NCBI RefSeq assembly: GCF_034471385.1
Contig: NZ_JARGYU010000001.1
Coordinates: 310,001 to 374,000 of the forward strand
Reading direction: 5' to 3'
DNA from: Lyticum sinuosum
Lineage (GTDB): Bacteria > Pseudomonadota > Alphaproteobacteria > Rickettsiales > Midichloriaceae
Length of the DNA: 64,000 nt
Numbering within the stretch: position 1 is the stretch's first letter; every line of letters starts with the position of its first letter. The notes under the pieces were generated by a model that was not told the origin of the DNA, searched no databases, and saw only the letters and a list, made by a program, of their open reading frames with translations. Of this stretch, positions 36,551 to 44,982 are shown one piece after another. Position numbers and translations under genes: made by a program.

Positions 36551-37270
36551 TTAATATATAGAATTATGTTCAATATTATCCCAAATAATCTTTTCCATTT
36601 CAGAATCATAACTTGATGACATTAAATACATTTTATTAATTGTGGTAGGATCTGATACTTCTCCATTATTATCATCTCTTCCCATATGAATTTTATTTAA
36701 AATATCCATACCATCTGTTTTTTTCCCATCAGAATTGATTCCGAATATTACTTTACCAAATGCTGTGTAATTATGATCAAGATAACTATGTTTATCAAGC
36801 ATGATGAAAAACTGACTATTTCCGCTATTAACATTAGAATTTCTTGCCATAGAAACAATACCTTTATCATGATTTAAACTATTAAATTCAGCTTTTAGAT
36901 TAGGTAAATTACTACTACCAGTACCATTCCCCAATGGGTCTCCTGTTTGTACCATAAAGCCGGGAATCGCACGATGAAATTTTAGACCATCATAAAATTT
37001 TTCATTACATAGTTGTTGAATTCTTTTTACATGTTCTGGAGCTATATCAGGATATAACTGAATAACTAAAGTTCCATATTCTATATTTAAAACAATGTAA
37101 TTTTCTTTACTATACTTAGATATTGATGATTTAGAATTATCAGCATAAGAAGGCATATTATTTAAAAATAAAAATAGGTTAAAAATAAAAATAAAAAAAA
37201 ATATTTTATGTAAAATATAATTTTTATTAATAAAATAATTAATATTACTACATTTTTGATAATTTTTCAT
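36551..37270 (-). CDS. Peptidyl-prolyl isomerase, cyclophilin type, exported
   Basis: A hydrophobic N-terminal segment (about 21-38) followed by MPSYA at 39-43 indicates a signal peptide with cleavage after Ala43. The cyclophilin core carries FHRAIPGFMVQTGD with the catalytic Arg and Gln, NSGNSQFFIML, and YTAFGKVI. It would speed proline isomerisation in folding of periplasmic or outer-membrane proteins. At 239 residues it is slightly longer than the family because of an Asn/Asp-rich loop. Confidence 0.93.
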   Translation of the reverse strand: MKNYQKCSNINYFINKNYILHKIFFFIFIFNLFLFLNNMPSYADNSKSSISKYSKENYIVLNIEYGTLVIQLYPDIAPEHVKRIQQLCNEKFYDGLKFHRAIPGFMVQTGDPLGNGTGSSNLPNLKAEFNSLNHDKGIVSMARNSNVNSGNSQFFIMLDKHSYLDHNYTAFGKVIFGINSDGKKTDGMDILNKIHMGRDDNNGEVSDPTTINKMYLMSSSYDSEMEKIIWDNIEHNSIY

Positions 37271-37386
37271 AATTTAAAAATTAAATTATATAGGTTAGAA
37301 TCAAATCTGTATATAACTATATCAATTTAATAAAGCAACATATAAAAACACAAATCAAATTTTATTTGTTAAGTTTATTATTTAAT

Positions 37387-38508
37387 TTAATATTTAATTT
37401 TCCTTGAGTTATGCTTATTTATTAATATCTGACCTATAATTGTTGCTAAATTTTCTGCACCTTTAGTCTTATACCAGTATTTTTGTGCTTCAATTTGTAA
37501 ATTTTTTATTTGATCTTTTATAAATAAATTATCAAATGATTCCATTAATTTTATTTCTAAATTATCTTCTTCTATTATAATTGTACTATTATTATTATTA
37601 GAATATACTTGCGCATTAATATATTGATGATTACGAGCAGAATTTTTTAATGGAATTAAAATAGATGGTTTACCCAAGAACTCAATTTCAGCTATTGAAG
37701 ATGCACCAGATCTTGATATAATTAAATCAGATAAAGACATAATTATCTCTAGATCATTAAAAAAAACACAAATTTTATAACTTTTAAGATTAGATTTTAA
37801 ATATAATTTGTTGATAGTTGAATAATGTTCTTCTTTTACTTGGTGATAAATATTAATACGTGATTTTATTTTATTATCTAATGATAATATAATTTCAGCT
37901 ATCTTTAGCGATAAAATATCAGAACCTAGACTTCCACCTAATATTACAATATTAATATCGTTATTATGATTATATTTATGTTTTATTAAATTTGAATAAA
38001 ATTTATCCCTAATAGGCATACCGCAAAAAATAACTTTACTCTGATTTTTTTTAGATATACCTATTGTTTCTTTGAATGAAACAGTTATTTTATCAGCAAA
38101 GTGCGATATAATACTATTAGATAACCCCAGTATAGCATTTTGTTCATGTATAACTATAGAAATTCGCATTATAAAAGCTGCTAGAGCAACAGGAAGTGCA
38201 ATATAGCTCCCAAATAATATTACAAGATTAATTTTATTCTTTTTCATTTCTATTATTGAAATAAAAAAGCTTCTTATAAAATTAACAGTAAGCTTTGTGA
38301 TTTGTAATATGTTTTTTCTATTTGAGGAAGAAATTGGAAGTATAATTCTATTAATATCTTGATTACTAAAATATTTTTCTCCTCTTTTATCAGTAAAAAA
38401 AATAACTTTATGACGATGTGATAAGATTTTCGTTAAAGCTATAGCTGGAAATACATGACCTCCAGTTCCACCTGCTGCAATAACTATTGCATTATTATTT
38501 TTTTTTAT
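37387..38508 (-). CDS. murG: UDP-GlcNAc:lipid II precursor transferase MurG, non-AUG start
   Basis: The visible frame begins well before the first ATG (38247). Between 38248 and 38508 it encodes NNNAIVIAAGGTGGHVFPAI, the conserved MurG N terminus, in phase with the rest. Later motifs are IHEQNAILGLSN, GGSLGSD and SRSGASSIAEIEFLGKPSILIPL with HQYINA. The stop upstream is at 38533-38535. No ATG, GTG or TTG exists in frame between that stop and the GGTGGH motif. The best candidate is ATA at 38506-38508, giving 373 residues (E. coli MurG has 355); ATT (38521-38523) or CTG (38515-38517) are alternatives. MurG adds GlcNAc to lipid I at the inner membrane. Confidence 0.85.
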   Translation of the reverse strand: MKKNNNAIVIAAGGTGGHVFPAIALTKILSHRHKVIFFTDKRGEKYFSNQDINRIILPISSSNRKNILQITKLTVNFIRSFFISIIEMKKNKINLVILFGSYIALPVALAAFIMRISIVIHEQNAILGLSNSIISHFADKITVSFKETIGISKKNQSKVIFCGMPIRDKFYSNLIKHKYNHNNDINIVILGGSLGSDILSLKIAEIILSLDNKIKSRINIYHQVKEEHYSTINKLYLKSNLKSYKICVFFNDLEIIMSLSDLIISRSGASSIAEIEFLGKPSILIPLKNSARNHQYINAQVYSNNNNSTIIIEEDNLEIKLMESFDNLFIKDQIKNLQIEAQKYWYKTKGAENLATIIGQILINKHNSRKIKY

Positions 38509-38679
38509 GAAATACAGAAAAATTTTTATAAATTAAAGTAAAATTATTATATTATATTTTATATAAATTTTATTTATCTTTAAACTATTTTTTTTATAAA
38601 ACAAAAATATATGTTGTACTTTAATATATATTAAGAAAAAAATTTATTCTTTATTTTTTGTTTTTATTAATTTTTAATC

Positions 38680-39786
38680 TCAAAAACTAATATCCTGATT
38701 TTGAGAAAAATTTCTTATAATATTACTAATTTTATCTATTATATTTTTTACTAATTTAGTTAAATATTTATTAATTATAGTCCAAGTAGAAATAGTAACA
38801 TCAAGTAATGTTTTAAGAATTGATTTTTTTTGTGGAATTTCTAGATCAATTTGTTGATCTCGTAAGGATTGATTTATTATATCTGGGAGGGTTGCTCTAG
38901 GATCGATTTGTTGATCTCCTAAAGATATTTGTTGTATTTGGTAGTTTTGATCGATTTGTTGATCTTGTAAAGATATTTGTTGTATTTGGTAATTTTGATC
39001 GATTTGTTGGTTTCGTAAAGATTGATTTATTATATCTGGGAGGGTTGCTCTAGGATCGATTTGTTGATCTCGTAAGGATATTTGTTGTATTTGGTAATTT
39101 TGATCAATTTGTTGGTTTTGTAAGGATTGATTTATTATATCTGGGAGGGTTGCTCTAGGATCGATTTGTTGGTTTCGTAAAGATATTTGTTGTATTTGGT
39201 AATTTTGATTGATTTGTTGGTTTCGTAAAGATATTTGTTGTATTCTTTGTTGCTCTTCAAATTTCGCTAATATCAGTTTCCGTTCATCTTCTATAATCAA
39301 TACATACAACTGTTTTTCAATAAAAGTAAATGTATTTTGAACTATTTTATTTATAGTTGATTCCTGGTCTTCTGAAATATTTCCCTCAATAATATTATTG
39401 CACAAAACTTTAATATCTTCTAATTTAAGTTCTGGGACTGCTTCTGTAGAAGAATAATTATCTATTGAATCTTGACCATATATTGAATTTTCACGCCTAT
39501 AAGACTTAATAATTTTGCTCCTTTTTAAAATTTCCTTTATAAAAAATATATCATATTTTAACCGATCAAAAATTTCGTTCCTGTTTGTTTCTTTATCATT
39601 ATATATATTATCTAAAATAAGATAATCTTTATTTATCTTCAAAATAGAAGGTTCGATTTTCTCAAACATATATTCATAAATCCCAAATGGATTTTTTATA
39701 TTAGTGAGTTTTTCATATTTAGCATTCAAATATGAAAATATTTTTAAATCATCATCACTTATTTGAATTGAGTAATTTTCTATCAT
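38680..39786 (-). CDS. YLxAKYEKLT-family repeat protein 1
   Basis: Not related to any family I know. In order: an N-terminal module (residues 9-95) with DDLKIFSYLNAKYEKLT, NPF and LILDNIYND; a charged linker; modular repeats at about 183-314; and a C-terminal hydrophobic/amphipathic tail with YLTKLVKNIIDKISNII (341-357). The repeats mix a 16-residue unit (ISLRNQQIDQNYQIQQ type) and a 20-residue unit (ISLRDQQIDPRATLPDIINQ type). It is Gln-rich with no Cys cluster. First gene of the array with two paralogues upstream on the same strand. A membrane- or host-associated role is a guess. Confidence 0.75.
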   Translation of the reverse strand: MIENYSIQISDDDLKIFSYLNAKYEKLTNIKNPFGIYEYMFEKIEPSILKINKDYLILDNIYNDKETNRNEIFDRLKYDIFFIKEILKRSKIIKSYRRENSIYGQDSIDNYSSTEAVPELKLEDIKVLCNNIIEGNISEDQESTINKIVQNTFTFIEKQLYVLIIEDERKLILAKFEEQQRIQQISLRNQQINQNYQIQQISLRNQQIDPRATLPDIINQSLQNQQIDQNYQIQQISLRDQQIDPRATLPDIINQSLRNQQIDQNYQIQQISLQDQQIDQNYQIQQISLGDQQIDPRATLPDIINQSLRDQQIDLEIPQKKSILKTLLDVTISTWTIINKYLTKLVKNIIDKISNIIRNFSQNQDISF

Positions 39787-39818
39787 AAAAGTTTTATTTT
39801 TATTAAAAAAAATAATTA

Positions 39819-39901
39819 TTAATAATTTATAACTAAAATTAATTTTTTAGCATTTAATATTATATTAATATATATATTAACACTTAATAAACTAAATTCA
39901 A
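39819..39901 (-). promoter_or_regulatory. Conserved 83-base block upstream of family member 1
   Basis: This block, 32 bases before the start codon, is nearly identical to 41006-41088 before family member 2, with one visible difference. Such conservation in spacer DNA of this composition suggests either a shared promoter/leader or simply recent duplication. Confidence 0.5.
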
Positions 39902-40063
39902 TGTAAATTCAATATAAATATATAAAAACAATAATTATTTTTTATAGATTATCTATTTTTAATAGAAAATATTTATTATAATAAGTTTTATTGTGGAAAA
40001 ATTAGAATTACATAGAGAACAATATATAAAGAAAAGAACATTATATAAATAATAATATAAAAA

Positions 40064-40216
40064 GAAAGAAAGATTTAAAAAAATCTATAAATAAAAATCT
40101 AAAAAATCTACAGATTTAGATTTTACTAATAAAATTTAATATATTTATTTTTTAATTTAATTATTTTTATTATTTATTAATTCTATATTATATTATTCTT
40201 TGTTTTTATTGATTTT
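40064..40216. repeat. Duplicated spacer block, copy A
   Basis: About 145 bases, including AAAATCTACAGATTTAGATTTTACTAATAAA (in parts), recur at 44401-44546 with one 10-base length difference. It lies between family members 1 and 2; the partner copy lies at the far end of the array before tRNA-Leu. Confidence 0.9.
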
Positions 40217-40279
40217 TACTATTACCTTTTAGTAAAATATTATTTACTAATAAAAATAACAGTTTTTTTAAATAAAATA

Positions 40280-40984
40280 TTATTTACTAATATTTTTAAC
40301 AGATTTTCCTATAATATTATTAATAACATTACTAATTTTATCTGCTATATTTTTTACTAATTTAATTAATAAATTTATACATTTTTTAGTACAAAGAATA
40401 AAAGCAGAGGTAACTAGACTACAGAAATGAGAAACATTATTAAATAATTTTCTAAAATTTTTATATATTCTTACTTGTAATTTATTTTCTTCTTCTATTT
40501 GTCTTCTTTGCTCTCTTTGTTGTTCTTGTTGTTCTTCTATTTGTTCTACTATTTTTTGATATTCTGATAATATTTTTGCTCTATGAGATTCCATATTATT
40601 TTGAGCATTATTCATTATTATTTTAATATGAGATTCTGTTATATCTTCTGTATTTTTTATTTCATTTTTTTCTATTATAAGATTTATTATTGTAGAAAAT
40701 ATCGTTTTCTTTTGTTCTATACTAACATGAAAACTAATATGATCATATGTATTTATATTATCGATAACTATCATATCATTTATTAAATCTTCAAGAATTT
40801 GTTTTTTACTCTCAGTTTGCAAAATAAGATCTTCTTGTTTTATAGGAAAAAATCTGTCTTGAGAATAAGATGTATTTTGGAAATGAAATGGATTTATTTG
40901 TTGAGTAAGCTTTTCATATTTTGCCTTCAAATATGATAATATAATAGTATCTTCATGATACTGTTTGTTTATTTGATTTATCAT
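40280..40984 (-). CDS. YLxAKYEKLT-family protein 2
   Basis: A 234-residue paralogue of member 1. The N-terminal module has EDTIILSYLKAKYEKLT...NPF (residues 11-34) and the ILEDLINDM stretch. The middle is a short Glu/Gln/Arg coiled region (about 145-172, EQQEQQREQRRQIEEE). The C terminus has a short hydrophobic stretch ending ILCTKKC and the tail LIKLVKNIADKISNVINNII GKSVKNISK. No signal peptide. Function unknown; the tail suggests membrane association. Confidence 0.75.
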   Translation of the reverse strand: MINQINKQYHEDTIILSYLKAKYEKLTQQINPFHFQNTSYSQDRFFPIKQEDLILQTESKKQILEDLINDMIVIDNINTYDHISFHVSIEQKKTIFSTIINLIIEKNEIKNTEDITESHIKIIMNNAQNNMESHRAKILSEYQKIVEQIEEQQEQQREQRRQIEEENKLQVRIYKNFRKLFNNVSHFCSLVTSAFILCTKKCINLLIKLVKNIADKISNVINNIIGKSVKNISK

Positions 40985-41005
40985 AAATAATTTTTTTATT
41001 AAAAG

Positions 41006-41088
41006 TTAATAATTTATAACTAAAATTAATTTTTTAGCATTTAATATTGTATTAATATATATATTAACACTTAATAAACTAAATTCAA
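41006..41088 (-). promoter_or_regulatory. Conserved 83-base block upstream of family member 2
   Basis: Partner of 39819-39901; it begins 21 bases before the start codon. Degraded versions occur before the other members (about 42510-42570 and 44097-44215) and inside the two large spacer duplicates. Confidence 0.5.
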
Positions 41089-41171
41089 TATAAAATATAT
41101 AAAAATAATAATTATTTTTAATAAAACTTATTATCTAGTAATAGCTTTAAAAGAATTATAAAAACTAATCT

Positions 41172-41560
41172 AATTTTTAATAGATTTTAATATTTTTATT
41201 ATTTTTAATAAAACTTATTATCTAGTAATAAAAATAACAATTATTTTTAGTAAAATATTATTTACTAATATTTTTAAAAGAATTATAAAAATTAAAATTA
41301 ATTTTTTAGCATGATATATAATATTATTACTTAATAAACTAAATTTAACTTTTATCTAAGATAAATGTATAAAAACAACAGTTATTTTTAATAAAACTTA
41401 TTATCTAGTAATAAAAATAACAATTATTTTTAATAAAATATTATTTAGTAATATTTTTAACAGATTTTCCTATAATATTATTAATAACATTAGTAATTTT
41501 ATTTGCTATATTTTTTACTAATTTAGTTAATGAATTTATACCTTTTTTTGTACAAAGAAT
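41172..41560. repeat. Duplicated block: spacer plus family tail, copy 1
   Basis: About 390 bases match 43373-43767 (offset 2201), covering the spacer downstream of family member 3 and the codons of its C-terminal tail. The main differences are an ACTAATATTTTT/ACTAATAGCTTT change and a six-base insertion in the tail. The spacer part itself carries a relic of the upstream block (TTTTTTAGCATGATATATAA), hinting that a gene copy was deleted there. Confidence 0.9.
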
Positions 41561-42508
41561 AAGAGCACCTGCACCTATAGTACAAAAAATAGCAGTAAAT
41601 ATTTTGTTAACGATATCTAGATTTCTTTGTTTATACTGTTGTTGCTGTTGCAGATTTGATTGTTGTCCTTGCGATTGTATTTGTTCCAGTCTTTGCTGTT
41701 GCAGATTTGATTGTTGTCCTTGCGATTGTATTTGTTCCGGTTGTTGTTGTTCCAGTAGTTGTTGTTCCAGTAGTTGTTGTTGTTGTTCCAGTAGTTCCGG
41801 TTGTTGTTGTTGCTGTCTCTTTAGCTTTTCCAGTAGTAGTTGTTTCTGTCTCCCTTGCTGTTCCAGTAGTAGTTGTTGTTGTTGTTGTCTCATTTGCTCT
41901 TCCAGTTGTTGTTGTCTCTTTAGCTCTTCTACTCTTTGCTGTTGTTGTTTCAGTAGTAGTTGTTGCTGTCTCATTTGCTGTTCCAGTAGTTGTTGTTTCA
42001 GTAGTAGTTGTTTCTGCTCTGTCTGTTTATTTTGCTCCGGGTGTATATTTTTTTGTGCTAATATTGTTATATCAGCTAGAGTAATTATAGAAAGTCTGAG
42101 GTCTTTTAATAAGTCCTGATCGTCTATCATACACAATGTTTCATTGAATTCTATTTTACCATCTTCTGTTACTTCAATATCTGAACCGAAACAAGCAGTT
42201 AAAACACCTGGAAATTCATCCATTACTTTCTTATTAATTTCTAGATTATTATTTGTGTTATTATTAATGCTTTGATATACCTTCATATCAAATAATAAAT
42301 CATCCATAATTGCTTCTTTTTTGGTAGAATCGTTTATATCACCAGTATAAATATCATCTAAAATAATATTTTTTGTATTTATATTAAAATTATTTATATA
42401 TTTTTTAACATCAAATGGATCTTCCTTGCCAGTGAGTTTTGCATGTTTTGCATTCAAATATAATAATATTTTTAAATCTTCTTGGATTTCTTGTTCATTT
42501 TTTATCAT
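41441..42508 (-). CDS. YLxAKYEKLT-family protein 3, poly-Gln coil
   Basis: A 355-residue paralogue. The N-terminal module (10-80) has EDLKILLYLNAKHAKLT, DPF, ILDDIYTGD and AIMDDLLFDMKV. Residues about 157-293 are almost entirely Gln with Leu, Glu, Arg and Lys, ending with two copies of RLEQIQSQGQQSNLQQQ-type sequence. A hydrophobic segment at about 303-319 (FTAIFCTIGAGALILC) and the tail SLTKLVKNIANKITNVINNI follow. The Gln region predicts a long coiled coil. Long Cys- and Val-rich open frames on the other strand are shadows of it. Function unknown. Confidence 0.75.
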   Translation of the reverse strand: MIKNEQEIQEDLKILLYLNAKHAKLTGKEDPFDVKKYINNFNINTKNIILDDIYTGDINDSTKKEAIMDDLLFDMKVYQSINNNTNNNLEINKKVMDEFPGVLTACFGSDIEVTEDGKIEFNETLCMIDDQDLLKDLRLSIITLADITILAQKNIHPEQNKQTEQKQLLLKQQLLEQQMRQQQLLLKQQQQRVEELKRQQQLEEQMRQQQQQLLLEQQGRQKQLLLEKLKRQQQQQPELLEQQQQLLEQQLLEQQQPEQIQSQGQQSNLQQQRLEQIQSQGQQSNLQQQQQYKQRNLDIVNKIFTAIFCTIGAGALILCTKKGINSLTKLVKNIANKITNVINNIIGKSVKNITK

Positions 42509-42659
42509 AATAGTTTTTAATTAAAATTGATTTTTAATATTAATATATATATTAACATATAATAGATTAAATTAACAATTTTTTAATAAATTATTTATTT
42601 TTAATAGATTTTAATGTTATTATGAATTATAAGTAAAATCTAATTTTAATAAATGATTA

Positions 42660-43336
42660 TCTACTAATATTTTTAGAGGAATTTCCTATAATATTACCAA
42701 TTTCTTTTATTGTATTCTTTTATTGCTTTATTTAATAAGCTTATAACTTTGTTGGTACAAATACTAAGAATACCTATAGCTATACACCAAAAAATAGCAG
42801 TGAATACCATTTTAATATTATCTAGCTAGCCTTATCTGTTCCTGTTGTTGCTGTTATTGTTGTTTCTCATTTGCTCGCTTTTCATTCTTTTTTTGTTCTG
42901 TTTGATTAAATTTTTCTAGTATATTCTCTTTGTGTTTTTCCAGATTTATACCTTTATTCACCTCTGTGCTGAATTCTTAGAATTCTCTCGCATAACAATT
43001 ATTATCAATATTATTCTTAGGTCTAATAAAATTAAAAATTGGTTGAGATATTCTTATTTTCATATAACTATTTATATCATCTCCTACTATAAGAGCAGCA
43101 ACTTTCATATTTTTTATTAAATCCTCTATAATTGCTTTTTTGTTATTTTCTCTATTATTATAAATATCATCTAAAATAATATCATCTTTATTTATCTCAA
43201 GAAAACTAGAAGTAATTAGATTTTGAGTAAAAAAGAAAATATACTTGTATTTATTAGTGATTTTTTCATATTTAGCATCTAAATATGATAATGTTTTTAA
43301 ATCATTTTGATTTATTTGAATATTCTGTTGTATAAT
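42660..43336 (-). pseudogene. Decayed YLxAKYEKLT-family member
   Basis: Reading from 43336 gives IIQQNIQINQNDLKTLSYLD AKYEKIT, then ILDDIYNNRENNKKAIIEDL and MKV, clearly the family N-terminal module, but the first codon is ATT where relatives have ATG. A stop (TAA) lies at 42977-42979. Beyond it a Gln-rich stretch contains CAA-to-TAA changes, and a degraded tail (VFTAIFWCIAIGILSICTNK) with a frameshift follows. It is a pseudogene of the same origin as member 3. Confidence 0.85.
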
Positions 43337-43372
43337 ACAGAACAGTTTTATTTTTTTATTGAAATTAAAATT

Positions 43373-43767
43373 AATTTTTAATAGATTTTAATATTTTTAT
43401 TATTTTTAATAAAACTTATTATCTAGTAATAAAAATAACAATTATTTTTAGTAAAATATTATTTACTAATAGCTTTAAAAGAATTATAAAAATTAAAATT
43501 AATTTTTTAGCATGATATATAATATTATTACTTAATAAACTAAATTTAACTTTTATCTAAGATAAATGTATAAAAACAACAGTTATTTTTAATAAAACTT
43601 ATTATCTAGTAATAAAAATAACAGTTATTTTTAGTAAAATATTATTTACTAATATTTTTAACAGATTTTCCTATAATATTATTAATAACATTAGTAATTT
43701 TATTTGCTATATTTTTTACTAATTTAGTTAATGAATTTGTATCTATACCTTTTTTTGTACAAAGAAT
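43373..43767. repeat. Duplicated block: spacer plus family tail, copy 2
   Basis: Partner of 41172-41560. It supplies the downstream spacer and the C-terminal tail of family member 4, so member 4 owes its tail to this duplication. Confidence 0.9.
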
Positions 43768-44079
43768 AATAGTGCTTGCAGCTAAAACAATCATAGCAAC
43801 TGCAGCTATAGCTATAGTATTAAATGTTTTTTTAGAGCTTTGATTTACTTGATTTTCATCTTCTATGATTGGTCTTCTTTGCTGATTGTCACTATGTTGC
43901 TGATTGTTACTATGTTGAACATTTGTTTCTTCTTCAGTTTGGTTAGTGCTATTATCAAGTTGGAGTTCCTCAAGTTGAACATTTGTTCCTTCTTGAATTT
44001 GGTCAGTGCTATTGCTCCCTGTTCCTAGTACCTCATGGTTAGTAAATTGAATATCTTGATTATCTTGATTATCTTGCAT
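43642..44079 (-). CDS. Tail-only member of the YLxAKYEKLT array
   Basis: The 145-residue protein lacks the N-terminal module. Residues 1-82 are Asn/Gln/Asp/Thr-rich with internal repeats (TNVQ and STNQTEEE/STDQIQEG). A clear membrane helix lies at about 86-107 (TFNTIAIAAVAMIVLAASTI). It is followed by ILCTKKGIDTNSLTKLVKN and the shared amphipathic tail. A tail-anchored topology with the polar N terminus in the cytosol, or exposed if secreted, is plausible. No function is known. Confidence 0.7.
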   Translation of the reverse strand: MQDNQDNQDIQFTNHEVLGTGSNSTDQIQEGTNVQLEELQLDNSTNQTEEETNVQHSNNQQHSDNQQRRPIIEDENQVNQSSKKTFNTIAIAAVAMIVLAASTIILCTKKGIDTNSLTKLVKNIANKITNVINNIIGKSVKNISK

Positions 44080-44400
44080 AAATATTTTTTTTATTAAAAA
44101 GTTAATAATTTATAACTTAAATTAATATTAAATATTATAATTATATATATAAATTACATATTAATCTAATAAATATTATATTAACATATAATAAATTAAA
44201 TTCAATATAAATTTAATATAAATATATAAAATAACAATTTATTATTGTATTTAATACAATTTTATCTATTTTTGATAAAAGAATTTATATATAAAAAAAA
44301 AGAGCACTATATAAAGAATAAAATAGTATAAAGAATAATATAGAATAATATAATATATAAAAACAAAGAAATAATAATTTATTACTAAAATAATATAAAA

Positions 44401-44546
44401 ACAAAGAAAGATTTAAAAAAAATCTATAAATAAAAATCTACAGATTTAGATTTTACTAATAAAATTTAATATATTTATTTTTTAATTTAATTATTTTTAT
44501 TATTTATTAATTCTATATTATATTATTCTTTATTTTTATTGATTTT
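44401..44546. repeat. Duplicated spacer block, copy B
   Basis: Partner of 40064-40216. It implies that a unit containing the 3' flank of a family gene was copied to the tRNA-Leu end of the array. Confidence 0.9.
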
Positions 44547-44625
44547 TGATACTAATCTTAGATTAATCTAATTTTTAATAGATTTTAATACTTTTATTAA
44601 CTTTTTAATAAAACTTATTATTTAG

Positions 44626-44690
44626 TAATATCCTGATTTTGAGAAAAATTTTCTCTAATATTACTAATTCTTTTTGTTATATTTTGTATT
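44626..44690 (-). pseudogene. 3' remnant of a family gene
   Basis: ATATCCTGATTTTGAGAAAA and the following ATATTACTAATT stretch match the last 20 codons of member 1 (38684-38760), then decay. It stops a few bases before the 3' end of tRNA-Leu. Confidence 0.75.
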
Positions 44691-44697
44691 GGATTGA

Positions 44698-44782
44698 TGG
44701 TGCGGATAGAGGGACTTGAACCCTCATGCCTTGCGGCGCCAGATTCTAATTCTGGTACGTCTGCCAATTTCGCCATATCCAC
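44698..44782 (-). tRNA. tRNA-Leu(TAG)
   Basis: An 85-base class II tRNA. Acceptor GTGGATA/TATCCGC, D arm TGGCGAAATTGGCAGAC, anticodon TAG in CCAGA-ATTAGAA-TCTGG, a long variable arm, T arm GAGGGTTCAAGTCCCTC and encoded CCA. Confidence 0.97.
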
Positions 44783-44982
44783 AGAAAAAAACTATTCTAT
44801 AAATATACTATTTCTTTTAATAAAAGTCAAAGTATTACAAATGAATTAGATCCAATAAAATAATATTGTAAGATAAGTATTATATTAAATATAAGTTATT
44901 ATATTATATATTTAATATTAATTTAAATAAAAGTATTAATTATGTATAATATAGCTTTATATAATTGAAATAATTTATAATA

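Larger units (their letters stand above)
44080..44697. other. 618-base end of the array: duplicated spacer and gene remnant
   Basis: It contains a diverged upstream block after member 4 (about 44097-44215), copy B of the spacer duplicate at 44401-44546, and the 3' remnant at 44626-44690. No intact gene. Confidence 0.6.

Noticed and set aside
38498..38506. A9 run at the murG start as a phase-variation switch
   Set aside because: No ATG, GTG or TTG lies upstream in any frame, so slippage at the run would not restore a normal start. A non-AUG start or sequence error explains it better.
41604..42119. Long Cys-rich and Val-rich open frames opposite family member 3
   Set aside because: They are antisense readings of the CAG/CAA Gln tract, which gives no stops in any frame; composition mirrors the repeat rather than a protein.
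44080..44782. Integrated mobile island using tRNA-Leu as attachment site
   Set aside because: No integrase, no transposase and no duplicate of the tRNA 3' end near 38.6 kb were seen; only the positional hint was kept, at low interest.
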